Shown piece after piece: positions 48,311-58,119 of a stretch of 64,000 nucleotides of DNA (its first letter is position 1; each line of letters starts with the position of its first letter). This DNA is from Modicisalibacter xianhensis (GTDB taxonomy: Bacteria; Pseudomonadota; Gammaproteobacteria; Pseudomonadales; Halomonadaceae). The position numbers were made by a program, and so were the translations under genes. The DNA lies in the NCBI RefSeq assembly GCF_900113605.1, contig NZ_FOPY01000008.1, positions 124,001 to 188,000 on the forward strand. The letters are read 5' to 3'. The notes under the pieces are model-generated. The model saw nothing but the letters and a program-made list of their open reading frames with translations, was not told the DNA's origin and made no database searches.

Positions 48311-49885
48311 ATGACGTTCAAGAAAACCCTGCTCGCCTCCTTGGTTGGCGCCACCCTGAGCTTGCCTCTGGCTGCCATTGCCCAGACCGATGACGTCACC
48401 CTCCGCGTCGCCTACGATGCCGATCCGGTATCACTGGATATTCACGAACAGCTCTCAGGCGGCATGCTGCAACTGTCCCACCTGACTTTCGACCCGCTGG
48501 TGCGCTGGACCCAGGACTTCGAATTCGAGCCGCGCCTGGCCACCGATTGGGAACAGGTCGATGACACAACCATGCGCATGACACTGCGTGACGGGGTCAC
48601 GTTTCACAGCGGCAACCCCTTCACCGCCAAGGACGTAGTCTGGACGGTGGAGCGCCTCAAGCGCAGTCCCGACTTCAAGGCCATCTTCGACCCGGTGGCC
48701 AGCGTTACCGCCGTCGACGACCAGACAGTCGAGTTCAAGACCAAGAAGCCCTATCCGCTGCTGCTGAACCTCGCAACGTACATCTTCCCGATGGATAGCG
48801 AGTTCTATTCCGGAACGACCGGCGCCGGCAAGGACAAGAGCGAGATCGTCAAGAACGGCAACTCCTGGGCTTCCACCAATGTCTCCGGCACCGGTCCTTT
48901 CAAGGTCACCCAACGCCAGCAGGGCGTGAAGGTCGAGTTCGAGCGCTTCGAGGATTATTGGGACGAGAACTCACCCGGCAATGTCGACCATATCGTGTTG
49001 ACCCCGATCAGCGAGAACGCCACACGCGTTGCCGCCCTGCTTTCAGGCGACGTCGACTTCATCGCCCCGGTGCCCCCTAACGACCTCGAGCGCGTCCGTG
49101 CCGACGAGGACGTCAAGCTGGTTACCATGTCCGGCACACGCATCATCCTGCTGCACATGAACCAGGACCGCGTCGAGGCGTTCAAGGATCCACGGGTGCG
49201 CCAGGCTTTCGCCTATGCCGTCAATCAGGAAGCGATTGCCGACCGGCTGATGAAAGGCTTCGCCACGCCGGCCGCCCAACTTTCACCGGAAGGTTACCAG
49301 GGACACAACCCGAATCTCGAACCTCGCTACGACCTCGAGAAGGCCAAGCAGTTGATGAAGGAAGCCGGCTATGAAGATGGCTTCAGCATCTCCATGATGG
49401 CGCCCAACAACCGTTACGTGAACGATGCCCAGATTGCCCAGGCCGTGGCAGCCATGCTGGCGCGCATTAACGTGAAGGTTGACCTCAAGACATTGCCAAA
49501 GGCCCAGTACTGGCCCGAGTACGATGCCCGTGCCGCCGACTTGATGCTGATCGGCTGGCATTCGGACACCGAGGATTCGGCCAACTTCTATCAGTACCTG
49601 ACCGAGTGCCCCGATCCGGATACCGGCGCTGGCCAATACAATGCCGGCATGTACTGCAATCCCGAGATCGACAAGATCGTCGCCGAAGCCAACCTGGAAA
49701 CGGACCGTGAAAAGCGCAGCCAGATGCTTCAGTCAGTGGAAAAGGCGCTCTACGATGATGCCGCCTTTGTCCCGCTGCACTGGCAGGACCTGGCCTGGGC
49801 AGCCCAGGATGAAGTTCAGATCGAGCCTGTGCTCAACGTCATGAATTTCCCGTATCTGGGTGATGTCGTCGTGACGCAGGAATAA
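48311..49885 (+). CDS. dppA: Peptide ABC transporter substrate-binding protein (DppA-like)
   Basis: This 524-residue SBP of the family-5 (DppA/OppA) type has a Sec signal peptide ending AIA-QT. It contains the typical LRDGVTFHSGNPFTAKDVVWT segment near residue 100 and a VRQAFAYAVNQEAI region near 300. It captures di- or oligopeptides in the periplasm. Two hairpins follow before the permease genes, which would raise its output relative to them. The substrate is inferred from the family. Confidence 0.92.
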   Translation: MTFKKTLLASLVGATLSLPLAAIAQTDDVTLRVAYDADPVSLDIHEQLSGGMLQLSHLTFDPLVRWTQDFEFEPRLATDWEQVDDTTMRMTLRDGVTFHSGNPFTAKDVVWTVERLKRSPDFKAIFDPVASVTAVDDQTVEFKTKKPYPLLLNLATYIFPMDSEFYSGTTGAGKDKSEIVKNGNSWASTNVSGTGPFKVTQRQQGVKVEFERFEDYWDENSPGNVDHIVLTPISENATRVAALLSGDVDFIAPVPPNDLERVRADEDVKLVTMSGTRIILLHMNQDRVEAFKDPRVRQAFAYAVNQEAIADRLMKGFATPAAQLSPEGYQGHNPNLEPRYDLEKAKQLMKEAGYEDGFSISMMAPNNRYVNDAQIAQAVAAMLARINVKVDLKTLPKAQYWPEYDARAADLMLIGWHSDTEDSANFYQYLTECPDPDTGAGQYNAGMYCNPEIDKIVAEANLETDREKRSQMLQSVEKALYDDAAFVPLHWQDLAWAAQDEVQIEPVLNVMNFPYLGDVVVTQE

Positions 49886-49895
49886 CTGGCCCCTA

Positions 49896-49922
49896 GCCGT
49901 TCACCCTGACAAGGTGAACGGC
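49896..49922 (+). terminator. First hairpin after dppA
   Basis: GCCGTTCACC and GGTGAACGGC form a perfect 10-bp stem with a 7-nt loop, 10 nt past the dppA stop. There is no T-run. It probably stabilises the dppA mRNA. Confidence 0.6.
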
Positions 49923-49942
49923 CCTCCTCCATCATCAGGAAA

Positions 49943-49977
49943 CCCCTCGGCGACCAGCATCCTGCCGAGGGGCCTTT
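49943..49977 (+). terminator. Second hairpin after dppA (attenuator-like)
   Basis: CCCCTCGGC and GCCGAGGGG form a perfect 9-bp stem followed by CCTTT. It lies 26 nt before the first permease start and may partly terminate transcription. Confidence 0.6.
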
Positions 49978-50002
49978 CGTGCCAAGACAGGACCCGCAAT
50001 CC

Positions 50003-51052
50003 ATGATTGCCTTTCTGATCAAGCGCCTGTTTCACGCCTTGTTGGTGATGTTCGTCATCAGCGTGATCAGTTTCGCCATCCAGGACAACCTGGGCGACCC
50101 GATCCAGCAGATGGTCGGCCAGTCGGTTCCCGAGAGCGAGCGTGCCGCCCTGCGCGAGGAACTCGGCCTGAACGATCCGTTCCTGGTGCAATACCTGCGC
50201 TTTGCCAAGAATGCGGTGCAGTTCGACTTCGGCTATTCGTATTTTTTCAACGAGCCGACCACCGATGTCATCCTGCGGCACTTGCCCGCCACCCTCGAGC
50301 TCGTGGCAGCCGCGACATTCCTTATCGTTACGCTATCCGTGCCCATCGGGGTCTATAGCGCCATCAAGCCGCGCTCTCCGCTGTCCCGGCTGTTCATGGG
50401 TGTGTCGATCGTCGGCATCTCGATCCCGGTTTTTCTGACCGCCATCGTGCTTATCCAGATATTCTCGATCGGCATCAGCGTCACGCCGTTTCCGGAAACC
50501 ACGGGTTGGGGCAGTTGGCTCAATGGGCTGCTCTCTACCGAAGGGGGGATGCCGGCCTATGGCCGCGGCAACGACCTGACCCATGTGGTCGGCACCTGGT
50601 ATACCAATTTCGCGTCCTGGGACAGCCTGACCTACCTGGTACTGCCGGCAATCTCGCTGGCCTCGATCATGCTACCGCTGTTCATCCGCCTGATCCGTGC
50701 CGAAATGCTCGAGGTGCTGCAATCGGACTACGTTAAGTTCGCCAAGGCCAAGGGCATCAGCATGCGCCGCATTTACTTCCTGCATGCACTCAAGAACACC
50801 ATGCTGCCGGTCATTACCGTCGGGGGCGTGCAAATCGGTACGCTGGTCGCCTTTACCATCCTTACCGAGACGGTGTTCCAATGGCCCGGCATGGGCCTGA
50901 TGTTCCTCGATGCGATCGAGCGCTCCGATATACCGCTGATCATCACCTACCTGATGGTGGTCGGCCTGATCTTCGTGATTACCAATACTCTGGTGGATCT
51001 GATCTACGGACTAGTCAACCCCACGGTCAAACTGACAGGCAAGCCCGCATGA
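50003..51052 (+). CDS. dppB: Dipeptide ABC transporter permease (DppB-like)
   Basis: This 349-residue membrane permease has an N-terminal segment at MIAFLIKRLF, about six further segments and the coupling EMLEVLQSDYVKFAKAKGIS region near 235. ATG at 50003 is chosen over an in-frame ATG at 49979 because the family begins with a single MIxFLxKR start. It overlaps the DppC-like gene by 4 bp. Confidence 0.93.
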   Translation: MIAFLIKRLFHALLVMFVISVISFAIQDNLGDPIQQMVGQSVPESERAALREELGLNDPFLVQYLRFAKNAVQFDFGYSYFFNEPTTDVILRHLPATLELVAAATFLIVTLSVPIGVYSAIKPRSPLSRLFMGVSIVGISIPVFLTAIVLIQIFSIGISVTPFPETTGWGSWLNGLLSTEGGMPAYGRGNDLTHVVGTWYTNFASWDSLTYLVLPAISLASIMLPLFIRLIRAEMLEVLQSDYVKFAKAKGISMRRIYFLHALKNTMLPVITVGGVQIGTLVAFTILTETVFQWPGMGLMFLDAIERSDIPLIITYLMVVGLIFVITNTLVDLIYGLVNPTVKLTGKPA

Positions 51053-51990
51053 CGACGATAACAATACCCGTGCCCTCGCGCTGGGCGCGCTTCCGTGACT
51101 CGTATCTGCTGTACAGTTTCAAGCGAGACCTGATCGCCCAGGTCTGCCTGCTGGTGTTTGTGGCCATGGTTGCAGCCGCCATTCTGGCACCATGGCTCGC
51201 CCCCATGAACCCGTATGACCTGGCACAGATCGATATTCTCAGCTCTGAGCTGCCACCTTTCTGGATCGAAGGCAGCGACCCGCTGTATCTGCTCGGCACC
51301 GATGCCCAAGGGCGCGACTTGCTGTCGACCATCCTTTATGGGGCACGCGTCTCGCTGATCATCGGTTTCGGGGCGGTCATCCTGCAGGCACTGATCGGCG
51401 TCTCGTTCGGCCTGCTGGCCGGTTATCTCGGCGGGCGTGTCGATGCCTTCCTGATGCGTCTGGCAGACATCCAGTTATCATTTTCCACCCTGATGGTCGC
51501 GATCATCGTCGGGGCAGTATTCAAGGCCACCTTCGGTGGAGAGACTTTCAGCGAATACGCAGTGATTCTGCTGGTACTGATCATCGGCCTGGCCGAGTGG
51601 CCCCAGTATGCGCGCACGGTTCGCGCCTCGGTGCTCGCCGAGCGCAGCAAGGAATATGTCGACGCAGCCCGAGTGATGGGCTTTCGCGCCAAGCGCATCA
51701 TGTTCCGCCATATCCTGCCCAACACGCTGTCGCCGATCTTCGTCATTTCCACCGTGCAGGTCGCCAATGCCATCATCTCGGAAGCGGCCCTGTCGTTCCT
51801 CGGACTGGGCATGCCGGAAACGCAGCCTTCCCTGGGCTCGCTGATCAAGTCCGGCTTCGATTACATCCAGTCCGGCTCATGGTGGATCACATTGATTCCC
51901 GGCACGGTGCTGGTCGTTCTGGTACTGGTGATCAACCTGCTGGGCGACTGGTTGCGCGACGTCATGAACCCGCGTCTCTACAAGGGCTGA
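51049..51990 (+). CDS. dppC: Dipeptide ABC transporter permease (DppC-like)
   Basis: This 313-residue permease is of the DppC/OppC type, with LGTDAQGRDLLSTILYGARVS near residue 85 and the coupling EYVDAARVMGFRAKRIMFRHILPN near 205. ATG at 51049 overlaps the DppB stop; the longer frame to 50881 runs inside DppB and is rejected. Confidence 0.93.
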   Translation: MTTITIPVPSRWARFRDSYLLYSFKRDLIAQVCLLVFVAMVAAAILAPWLAPMNPYDLAQIDILSSELPPFWIEGSDPLYLLGTDAQGRDLLSTILYGARVSLIIGFGAVILQALIGVSFGLLAGYLGGRVDAFLMRLADIQLSFSTLMVAIIVGAVFKATFGGETFSEYAVILLVLIIGLAEWPQYARTVRASVLAERSKEYVDAARVMGFRAKRIMFRHILPNTLSPIFVISTVQVANAIISEAALSFLGLGMPETQPSLGSLIKSGFDYIQSGSWWITLIPGTVLVVLVLVINLLGDWLRDVMNPRLYKG

Positions 51991-51994
51991 ATGC

Positions 51995-53032
51995 ATGGCA
52001 CTTCTCGAAGTCAACAATCTCGACGTGCGTTTCGCACTGCGCCAGGGCGAAGTCCGTGCCCTGCGTGACGTCAGCTTTACGCTCGACCGGGGCGAGCGCC
52101 TGGGTATCGTGGGGGAATCGGGGGCCGGCAAGTCGGTGGCTGCCTTCACCATCCTCAACCTGATCACCAAGCCGGGCTATATTGCCGGCGGCAGCATCCG
52201 CTTCGATGGCCAGGAACTGACGACCCTGAAGCCCAAGGCACTGCAGAAGATTCGTGGCAACAAGATCTCGATGATCTTCCAGGACCCGATGATGACGCTC
52301 AACCCCGTGCTGACCATCGGCGATCAGATGGTCGAGTGCCTCAAGGCACACCGCCGCATCGGCAGCCGGGAAGCACGCAACGTTGCCCTGAATAAGCTTC
52401 GCCAGGTCTACATCCCGTCCCCCGAGAAGCGGCTCGACCAGTATCCGCACGAGTTGTCGGGCGGCATGCGTCAGCGCATCATCATAGCCATCGCGTTGCT
52501 GCTCGATCCGGATATCATCGTCGCCGACGAGCCGACCACGGCGCTCGACGTGACCATCCAGGCCGAGATCATGACGTTGCTGCTCGAACTCTGCGAAAAG
52601 CACAATGTGGCATTGATCCTGATCACCCATGACCTGGGCGTGGTCAGCCAGGTCACTCAACGCACCTTGGTCATGTATGCCGGACGTGTCATCGAGCAAG
52701 GTCCGACCCGGGAAATCATCAACGATGCCCAGCATCCCTACACCCAGGGGCTGATCAACGCTCTGCCACAGATGGCGACGCCCGGCCATCGTCTCAACCA
52801 GATTCCTGGGGCCATGCCATCATTGGCCAACATACCTCCCGGCTGTGCCTTTCATCCTCGCTGCAGCTTTTCGAAGGATGACGCAGGCAACCTGCGCCGC
52901 GATTGCCGCGAACAGGTGCCTGGTTTCGTCACATCGGGCAATTGTCGCGTTGCCTGCCATATGGTGCGCGACCTGGTCGATAGCGAACCGCGCGATAATG
53001 GACGGTCCAAGACATCCCAGGAGGTTTCATGA
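51995..53032 (+). CDS. dppD: Dipeptide ABC transporter ATPase (DppD-like)
   Basis: This 345-residue ATPase has Walker A GESGAGKS near 38, LSGGMRQR near 154 and Walker B VADEPTTALDV near 175. The C-terminal oligopeptide_ABC extension contains the clustered cysteines near PPGCAFHPRC. In some DppD homologues such a cluster binds Fe-S. It overlaps dppF by 4 bp. Confidence 0.92.
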   Translation: MALLEVNNLDVRFALRQGEVRALRDVSFTLDRGERLGIVGESGAGKSVAAFTILNLITKPGYIAGGSIRFDGQELTTLKPKALQKIRGNKISMIFQDPMMTLNPVLTIGDQMVECLKAHRRIGSREARNVALNKLRQVYIPSPEKRLDQYPHELSGGMRQRIIIAIALLLDPDIIVADEPTTALDVTIQAEIMTLLLELCEKHNVALILITHDLGVVSQVTQRTLVMYAGRVIEQGPTREIINDAQHPYTQGLINALPQMATPGHRLNQIPGAMPSLANIPPGCAFHPRCSFSKDDAGNLRRDCREQVPGFVTSGNCRVACHMVRDLVDSEPRDNGRSKTSQEVS

Positions 53033-54093
53033 GCCAGGCCGTTTCACAAGCCTCCGAGGCAGTTGTGCGACCCACGTCACAAACCAAGCTGGTCGAGATT
53101 CGCGGTCTCGAGAAACGCTTTTCCCTATCGGGAGACTTTCTCGATCAACTGCGCTTCGAGCGCGGCAAGCTGGTACGACGCCAGAACTATGTGCATGCCA
53201 TCAATGGTGTCGACATTGACGTTCAGCGCGGCGAGGCGCTCTGCGTGGTCGGCGAGTCCGGCTGCGGCAAGTCCACCGTGGCACGCATGGTCATGGGACT
53301 GCTGTCGCCATCGGGCGGCGAGATCCATTACGACGGCCAACGCATCGATCACCTTAGCCCGCGCCAATTGCTGCCGTATCGGCGACGCATGCAAATGATC
53401 TTCCAGAATCCCTATGCCTCGCTGAACCCGCGCATGACCATTCAGCAGACGCTGGAAGAGCCGCTGCGTTTCCATCACCCCGACTGGAGCCGCGAGCGCG
53501 TCCGCCAGCAGGTCACCGAGGTGATGGAGTCGGTGGGGATCGATCCCGACTGGGGCAAGCGCTTCGGGCACGAGTTTTCCGGTGGCCAACGTCAGCGTAT
53601 CGCCATTGCCCGCGCCCTGGTGGTCGATCCGGAATTCATCGTGGCTGACGAACCGATTTCGGCACTGGACGTATCGATCCAGGCGCAGGTCCTGAATCTG
53701 TTGATGGATGCCCAGCGCGATCGCCAACTGACCTATCTGTTCATCACTCATGACCTGGCCGTCGTCGAACATTTTGGCTCGCGTGTCGTGGTCATGTACC
53801 TGGGTCGGGTATGTGAAATCGCAGCAACGTCACAACTGTTCGCCAAGCCACAGCACCCCTATACCCAGGCGCTACTTTCGGCCATTCCGCGTCTGGAGGA
53901 TGACCGACCCGACCATATCCGCCTGTCGGGTGAAGTGCCCACGCCGGTCAACCTGCCCTCGGGCTGCGTGTTCCATGGCCGTTGCCCACATGCCAACGAG
54001 CGTTGCCGCCAGGAAGTGCCCGAACTGATCGTGGCCGATGGCGGAACCCGTGTCGCCTGTCATGCCGTCGAGGAAGGTCGGATCACGGCATGA
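53029..54093 (+). CDS. dppF: Dipeptide ABC transporter ATPase (DppF-like)
   Basis: This 354-residue ATPase is the second nucleotide-binding subunit. Walker A GESGCGKST lies near 82, FSGGQRQR near 184 and Walker B VADEPISALDV near 207. The C-terminus repeats the PSGCVFHGRC-type cysteine cluster. It pairs with DppD. Confidence 0.92.
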   Translation: MSQAVSQASEAVVRPTSQTKLVEIRGLEKRFSLSGDFLDQLRFERGKLVRRQNYVHAINGVDIDVQRGEALCVVGESGCGKSTVARMVMGLLSPSGGEIHYDGQRIDHLSPRQLLPYRRRMQMIFQNPYASLNPRMTIQQTLEEPLRFHHPDWSRERVRQQVTEVMESVGIDPDWGKRFGHEFSGGQRQRIAIARALVVDPEFIVADEPISALDVSIQAQVLNLLMDAQRDRQLTYLFITHDLAVVEHFGSRVVVMYLGRVCEIAATSQLFAKPQHPYTQALLSAIPRLEDDRPDHIRLSGEVPTPVNLPSGCVFHGRCPHANERCRQEVPELIVADGGTRVACHAVEEGRITA

Positions 54094-54161
54094 ATCACGG
54101 TGCAAACACGATAGCGTTACCTTGTGCGACCACCGTCACACAGGGAGGCTTGGAGTAGGCG

Positions 54162-55073
54162 ATGGAGATTCGCTGGCTGGAAGACTTCATTGCCTTGGCC
54201 AAGACGCGTCATTTCTCGCGCGCCGCCGATGCGCAGAACGTGACTCAGCCAACCTTCTCACGGCGCATCAAGCTGCTCGAGGAAGAGATGGGGCTGACGC
54301 TGGTCAACCGGCAGACCTTGCCATTGTCGCTGACCCCGGCAGGTGAGGAATTCCTGCTCCTGTGCGAGCACGTGACCGAACGAGTGCGCCTGACACGCGA
54401 ACGCCTGCACCAGATTGCGGATAACCAGGCCCGGCGTATCGTCATAGCCGCACCGCAGAGCGTATTGTCCTATGTACTTCCAGACTGGCTTGCCCGACAC
54501 GACTTGCAGGAGCGTGTCGAACCCTACCTGCGAGCCACCAGCTGGCTTCTGCTCGACTACTTTCACGCCCTGGAGCGTGACGAGTGCGATCTCGCCTTCT
54601 GCTACTGGCCGCAAGGGCGTTGTCCGCTGGCGCTGGATCTGTCTGCCTACGAACACCTGTGCATCGACACCGAAACACTGATCCCCGTCAGTGCCCCGGA
54701 CGAAAATGGCAGGCCCCGGTATGCCCTGCCAGGCCAGCGACGCCAACCGTTACCCTACATTGCCTATCATCCGCGCGGCCTGTTGCACGCCGTGCTCGAG
54801 GCAAGACTCGCGCAGGCCTCGCAGGAAGTGCATTTGATGAAACTCAACGAGAACGTGCAGACGGCCAACATCAAGGAGCTCGTCACGCAGGGTTACGGTA
54901 TCGGCTGGCTGCCGTTACGCACAGCGCAGCGCTCGCTGGCCTCTGGTGAACTCGTGCATGCTGGCGATGAACGCTGGAACGTACCTCTTGAGTTGCGTCT
55001 TTATCGTTACCGCGAACATCGGCATCCAGGCCTCGATGACCTCTGGCAGCAACTTCAGGAGACCGTGACATGA
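54162..55073 (+). CDS. LysR-family transcriptional regulator
   Basis: This 303-residue regulator has an N-terminal winged HTH (about 1-60, MEIRWLEDFIALAKTRHFSRAA) and a C-terminal effector-binding domain. It is co-directional with the dpp genes (68 nt gap) and overlaps pepQ by 4 bp. It may therefore control peptide uptake and prolidase, or be one polycistron with pepQ. The effector is unknown. Confidence 0.9.
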   Translation: MEIRWLEDFIALAKTRHFSRAADAQNVTQPTFSRRIKLLEEEMGLTLVNRQTLPLSLTPAGEEFLLLCEHVTERVRLTRERLHQIADNQARRIVIAAPQSVLSYVLPDWLARHDLQERVEPYLRATSWLLLDYFHALERDECDLAFCYWPQGRCPLALDLSAYEHLCIDTETLIPVSAPDENGRPRYALPGQRRQPLPYIAYHPRGLLHAVLEARLAQASQEVHLMKLNENVQTANIKELVTQGYGIGWLPLRTAQRSLASGELVHAGDERWNVPLELRLYRYREHRHPGLDDLWQQLQETVT

Positions 55074-56383
55074 GCGATAATTGCCCGACGGCGCAGTTGA
55101 ATCACCTGGACTGGTTAACAAGCGCTTACCAGAGAGTGGCCGAAGCGCAGGGCTATGAAGGGTTCCTGCTCTATAGTGGCGAGCCTCGCTGCCATCATGC
55201 CGATGACCAGGCAGCAACCTTCCGGACCTATGCACATTTCCTGCATTGGGTGCCAATGCCCGGTTTAAGCCACAGTTGGCTTTATATTCGTCCCGGCACC
55301 AAGCCGACACTGTACCTGCATGCGCCGGCCGACTTCTGGCATTTGCCCCCCGAGTTGCCAGACGCGCCATGGACCACTCGATTCGATATCCGTCCCACAG
55401 CCGAAACGGCGCCTCCCCGCCCCCCTCGTGGCCGGCTGGCAGTCCTTGGCGACGTGCCTGCCGGTATTGCCGAGCGACTGGGCGGCGAACTGAATCCCCC
55501 CCACCTGCTACGCGCACTCGATGAATTGCGGGTGAAGAAGACCCCCTATGAAGTCGACTGCATTCGTGAAGCCAATCGCCTTGCCCTGGCCGGGCACCAA
55601 GCGGCTCGCGACGCTTTCAACGCCGGCACAACGGAGCTCGACATCCAACTGGCTTTTCTGGGCGCCAGTCGGCAACGGGAGTCCGACGTTCCCTATCAGA
55701 ATATCATTGGCCTCAACCGGCATGCCGGCGTTCTGCATTATCAGCACTACAACGTGCACCCACCAGCCAGTTACTCAAGCCTGCTGGTCGATGCCGGACG
55801 CAGTGTCGCCGGATATGCCGCCGACATTACCCGCACCTGGGCGGGCAACGATGCCGACCCGCAATTCAGTGCGCTGATCCACTCCATGAACGTCATGCAA
55901 CAACGCCTGATCGAGGCCATTCGTCCCGGTGTATCGTTCATCGCCCTGCATCAGCACATGCATCAGGCGCTCGGCACGCTGCTGATTGAGCACGGCCTGA
56001 TTCACTGTAGCGAAGAGGCTGCCGTCGAATCCGGCATTACACGTGCATTCTGTCCGCATGGACTTGGCCATCTGCTTGGCCTGCAGGTACACGATGTGGG
56101 GGGACGTATGACACCTGACGGTCAACCGCTTCCTGCACCGCAGGGCGACCCTGCGCTGCGGCTGACGCGTGAACTCGAAGCCGACATGGTCGTCACGGTG
56201 GAACCTGGCCTGTATTTCATTCCCATGCTGCTCGAGCCTCTGAGAGACAGTACTGCCGGGGCTCACATCGACTGGATGAAAGTGGATACCCTTGCCAGCC
56301 ATGGGGGGATACGCATCGAAGATAACGTTCTGGTGACTAAAGAGGACCAGGAAAATTTGACGCGCGTCCAGATGACATCCTAA
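55070..56383 (+). CDS. pepQ: Xaa-Pro dipeptidase (prolidase), M24 family
   Basis: This 437-residue metallopeptidase releases proline from Xaa-Pro dipeptides. Metal ligands are visible in LLVDAGR, ADITRTW, HGLGHLLGLQVHD, VTVEPGLYF and IRIEDNVL. The length is close to E. coli PepQ (443). Coupling to the LysR regulator downstream of a peptide importer suggests joint peptide use and possibly proline supply. Confidence 0.93.
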   Translation: MSDNCPTAQLNHLDWLTSAYQRVAEAQGYEGFLLYSGEPRCHHADDQAATFRTYAHFLHWVPMPGLSHSWLYIRPGTKPTLYLHAPADFWHLPPELPDAPWTTRFDIRPTAETAPPRPPRGRLAVLGDVPAGIAERLGGELNPPHLLRALDELRVKKTPYEVDCIREANRLALAGHQAARDAFNAGTTELDIQLAFLGASRQRESDVPYQNIIGLNRHAGVLHYQHYNVHPPASYSSLLVDAGRSVAGYAADITRTWAGNDADPQFSALIHSMNVMQQRLIEAIRPGVSFIALHQHMHQALGTLLIEHGLIHCSEEAAVESGITRAFCPHGLGHLLGLQVHDVGGRMTPDGQPLPAPQGDPALRLTRELEADMVVTVEPGLYFIPMLLEPLRDSTAGAHIDWMKVDTLASHGGIRIEDNVLVTKEDQENLTRVQMTS

Positions 56384-56454
56384 GTCGCCTTTTGGCTACT
56401 TGTCAGTCGGACCGGGAGCGATATGCTGATAAGGAGATTCGCAGCGAGGTCCGC

Positions 56455-57477
56455 ATGACACGCATCGTTCCCGCAGACTTCCGGCCCGCCAAGGGGCTGA
56501 GCAACCGTCATGTCCAGACCCTGTTGCCACGTCTGCGCCCCCTGACGGCGCTCGAGCGCGATACCGAAATACTCAATCTTCCCGATGGCGATTTCGTCGA
56601 GCTAGCTTGGGCACGCCCGGCTCCCCTCCAGAATGACGCTCCAGTGTTCGTGCTGTTTCACGGACTGGAGGGAGGGTTCGACTCGCCTTACGCGAGAGAT
56701 ATCATGGCCTCTGCCAGCGCCTTGGGATGGCGCACGGTAATGATGCACTTTCGGGGCTGCGGTCGAGCCCCCAATCGTTTGCCCCGAGCGTATCACTCGG
56801 GGGATACCGCGGATGCCTACTGGTTCATCGCCCATCTCGCGCGGCGTTATCCCAGGGCAATCAAGGTGGCGGCAGGCGTTTCCCTGGGTGGCAACATGCT
56901 GCTCAAGCTGGTTGCCGAACAAGGCGGCGATGGCCTGGATCTGGCCGGCGCCATCGCCATCAGTGCCCCCCTCGATCTCGCTGCCTGTGCCGACGCGCTG
57001 AATCATGGTTTCTCCCGCCACTATCAGCGCTACCTGCTGAAGTCACTCAAGCTGAAGGTCATCGCCAAGATGGCTACCGAGCCTCTACCCATCGGCCTCT
57101 CCTCGTACCAACTCGGCCGGCTGGACAGTTTCTGGGCCTACGACAATGAAGTGACGGCCCCGCTGCATGGCTTCAGTTCAGCCAGTGATTACTACCGGCG
57201 CGCCTCTGCCGGTCGCCTGCTGGGGGATATCGAATTGCCAACCCTGATCCTGCACGCTGCCGACGACCCCTTCATGCCGGGCGACCTGTTCGAACGCCTG
57301 CCGAGACCCAGCGATGCCGTCCGTGTCGAGATTGCCAGCCACGGCGGCCATGTCGGCTTCATCGAGTCGCACCGCGGCCGCCTCCGATCTTGGCTGGCGC
57401 AGCGGGTATGTCATCAGTTGCAGGACTGGAGCAGTGTGCCACGCCATTTGCAGGTCATGACGAACCGACCGAGCTGA
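56455..57477 (+). CDS. YheT-type alpha/beta hydrolase
   Basis: This 340-residue alpha/beta-hydrolase of the YheT/ABHD1-3 family has nucleophile Ser in AGVSLGGN, Asp in LHAADDPF and His in SHGGHVGF, so the triad is complete. The physiological substrate is unknown. ATG at 56455 with GAGG upstream is chosen over 56392. Its 3' end overlaps the convergent msrA by 23 bp. Confidence 0.9.
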   Translation: MTRIVPADFRPAKGLSNRHVQTLLPRLRPLTALERDTEILNLPDGDFVELAWARPAPLQNDAPVFVLFHGLEGGFDSPYARDIMASASALGWRTVMMHFRGCGRAPNRLPRAYHSGDTADAYWFIAHLARRYPRAIKVAAGVSLGGNMLLKLVAEQGGDGLDLAGAIAISAPLDLAACADALNHGFSRHYQRYLLKSLKLKVIAKMATEPLPIGLSSYQLGRLDSFWAYDNEVTAPLHGFSSASDYYRRASAGRLLGDIELPTLILHAADDPFMPGDLFERLPRPSDAVRVEIASHGGHVGFIESHRGRLRSWLAQRVCHQLQDWSSVPRHLQVMTNRPS

Positions 57478-58105
57478 GCTGGCAAGTCACGCCGGTACCC
57501 CGCAGGCCACAGTAACCGCCGGGATTCTTGGCCAGGTATTGCTGGTGATATTCTTCAGCGTAAAAGAACGTGTCGAGCGGAGCGATCTCGGTGGTGACCT
57601 TGCCCTTGCCTGCCTCGCTCAATGCCTGCTGATAGCGATCGCGACTGGCTTCAACCTCCCGAAGCTGTTCTTCGTTGGTAGTGTAGATCGCCGAACGATA
57701 CTGGCTACCGATATCGTTGCCCTGGCGCATGCCCTGGGTCGGATCGTGAGACTCCCAGAAAACTTGCAGAATACGCTCGAGAGCGATTTCAGCAGGATCA
57801 TAAATCACACGTACCACTTCGGTGTGGCCGGTTCGCCCCGTGCAAGTCTCTTCGTATGACGGATTGGGGGTGAAGCCTCCGGCATACCCCACTGCCGTCA
57901 CGTATACGCCTGGTAATTGCCAGAACAGGCGTTCGGCGCCCCAGAAACACCCCAGCCCCAGAACGATCTCCTCACAGCCGGGCGGGAAAGGCGGTATCAT
58001 CGAGTTGCCGTTGACGAGGTGCTGGCCGGAGATTCGCATCGACTCTGCACGTCCCGGCAAGGCTTCTTCAGCCGACGGCATACGCTGTTTGTCACGTGAC
58101 CACAT
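57455..58105 (-). CDS. msrA: Peptide methionine sulfoxide reductase MsrA
   Basis: This 216-residue enzyme reduces methionine-S-sulfoxide. The catalytic [13 protein letters not shown] and C-terminal resolving cysteines ([12 protein letters not shown]) are intact. An N-terminal extension makes it E. coli-like in length (212). ATG at 58105 follows GAGGAG. Its start lies close to a convergently disrupted ychJ on the other strand. Confidence 0.93.
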   Translation of the reverse strand: MWSRDKQRMPSAEEALPGRAESMRISGQHLVNGNSMIPPFPPGCEEIVLGLGCFWGAERLFWQLPGVYVTAVGYAGGFTPNPSYEETCTGRTGHTEVVRVIYDPAEIALERILQVFWESHDPTQGMRQGNDIGSQYRSAIYTTNEEQLREVEASRDRYQQALSEAGKGKVTTEIAPLDTFFYAEEYHQQYLAKNPGGYCGLRGTGVTCQLSSVGSS

Positions 58106-58119
58106 GGAGTCGTCTCCTC

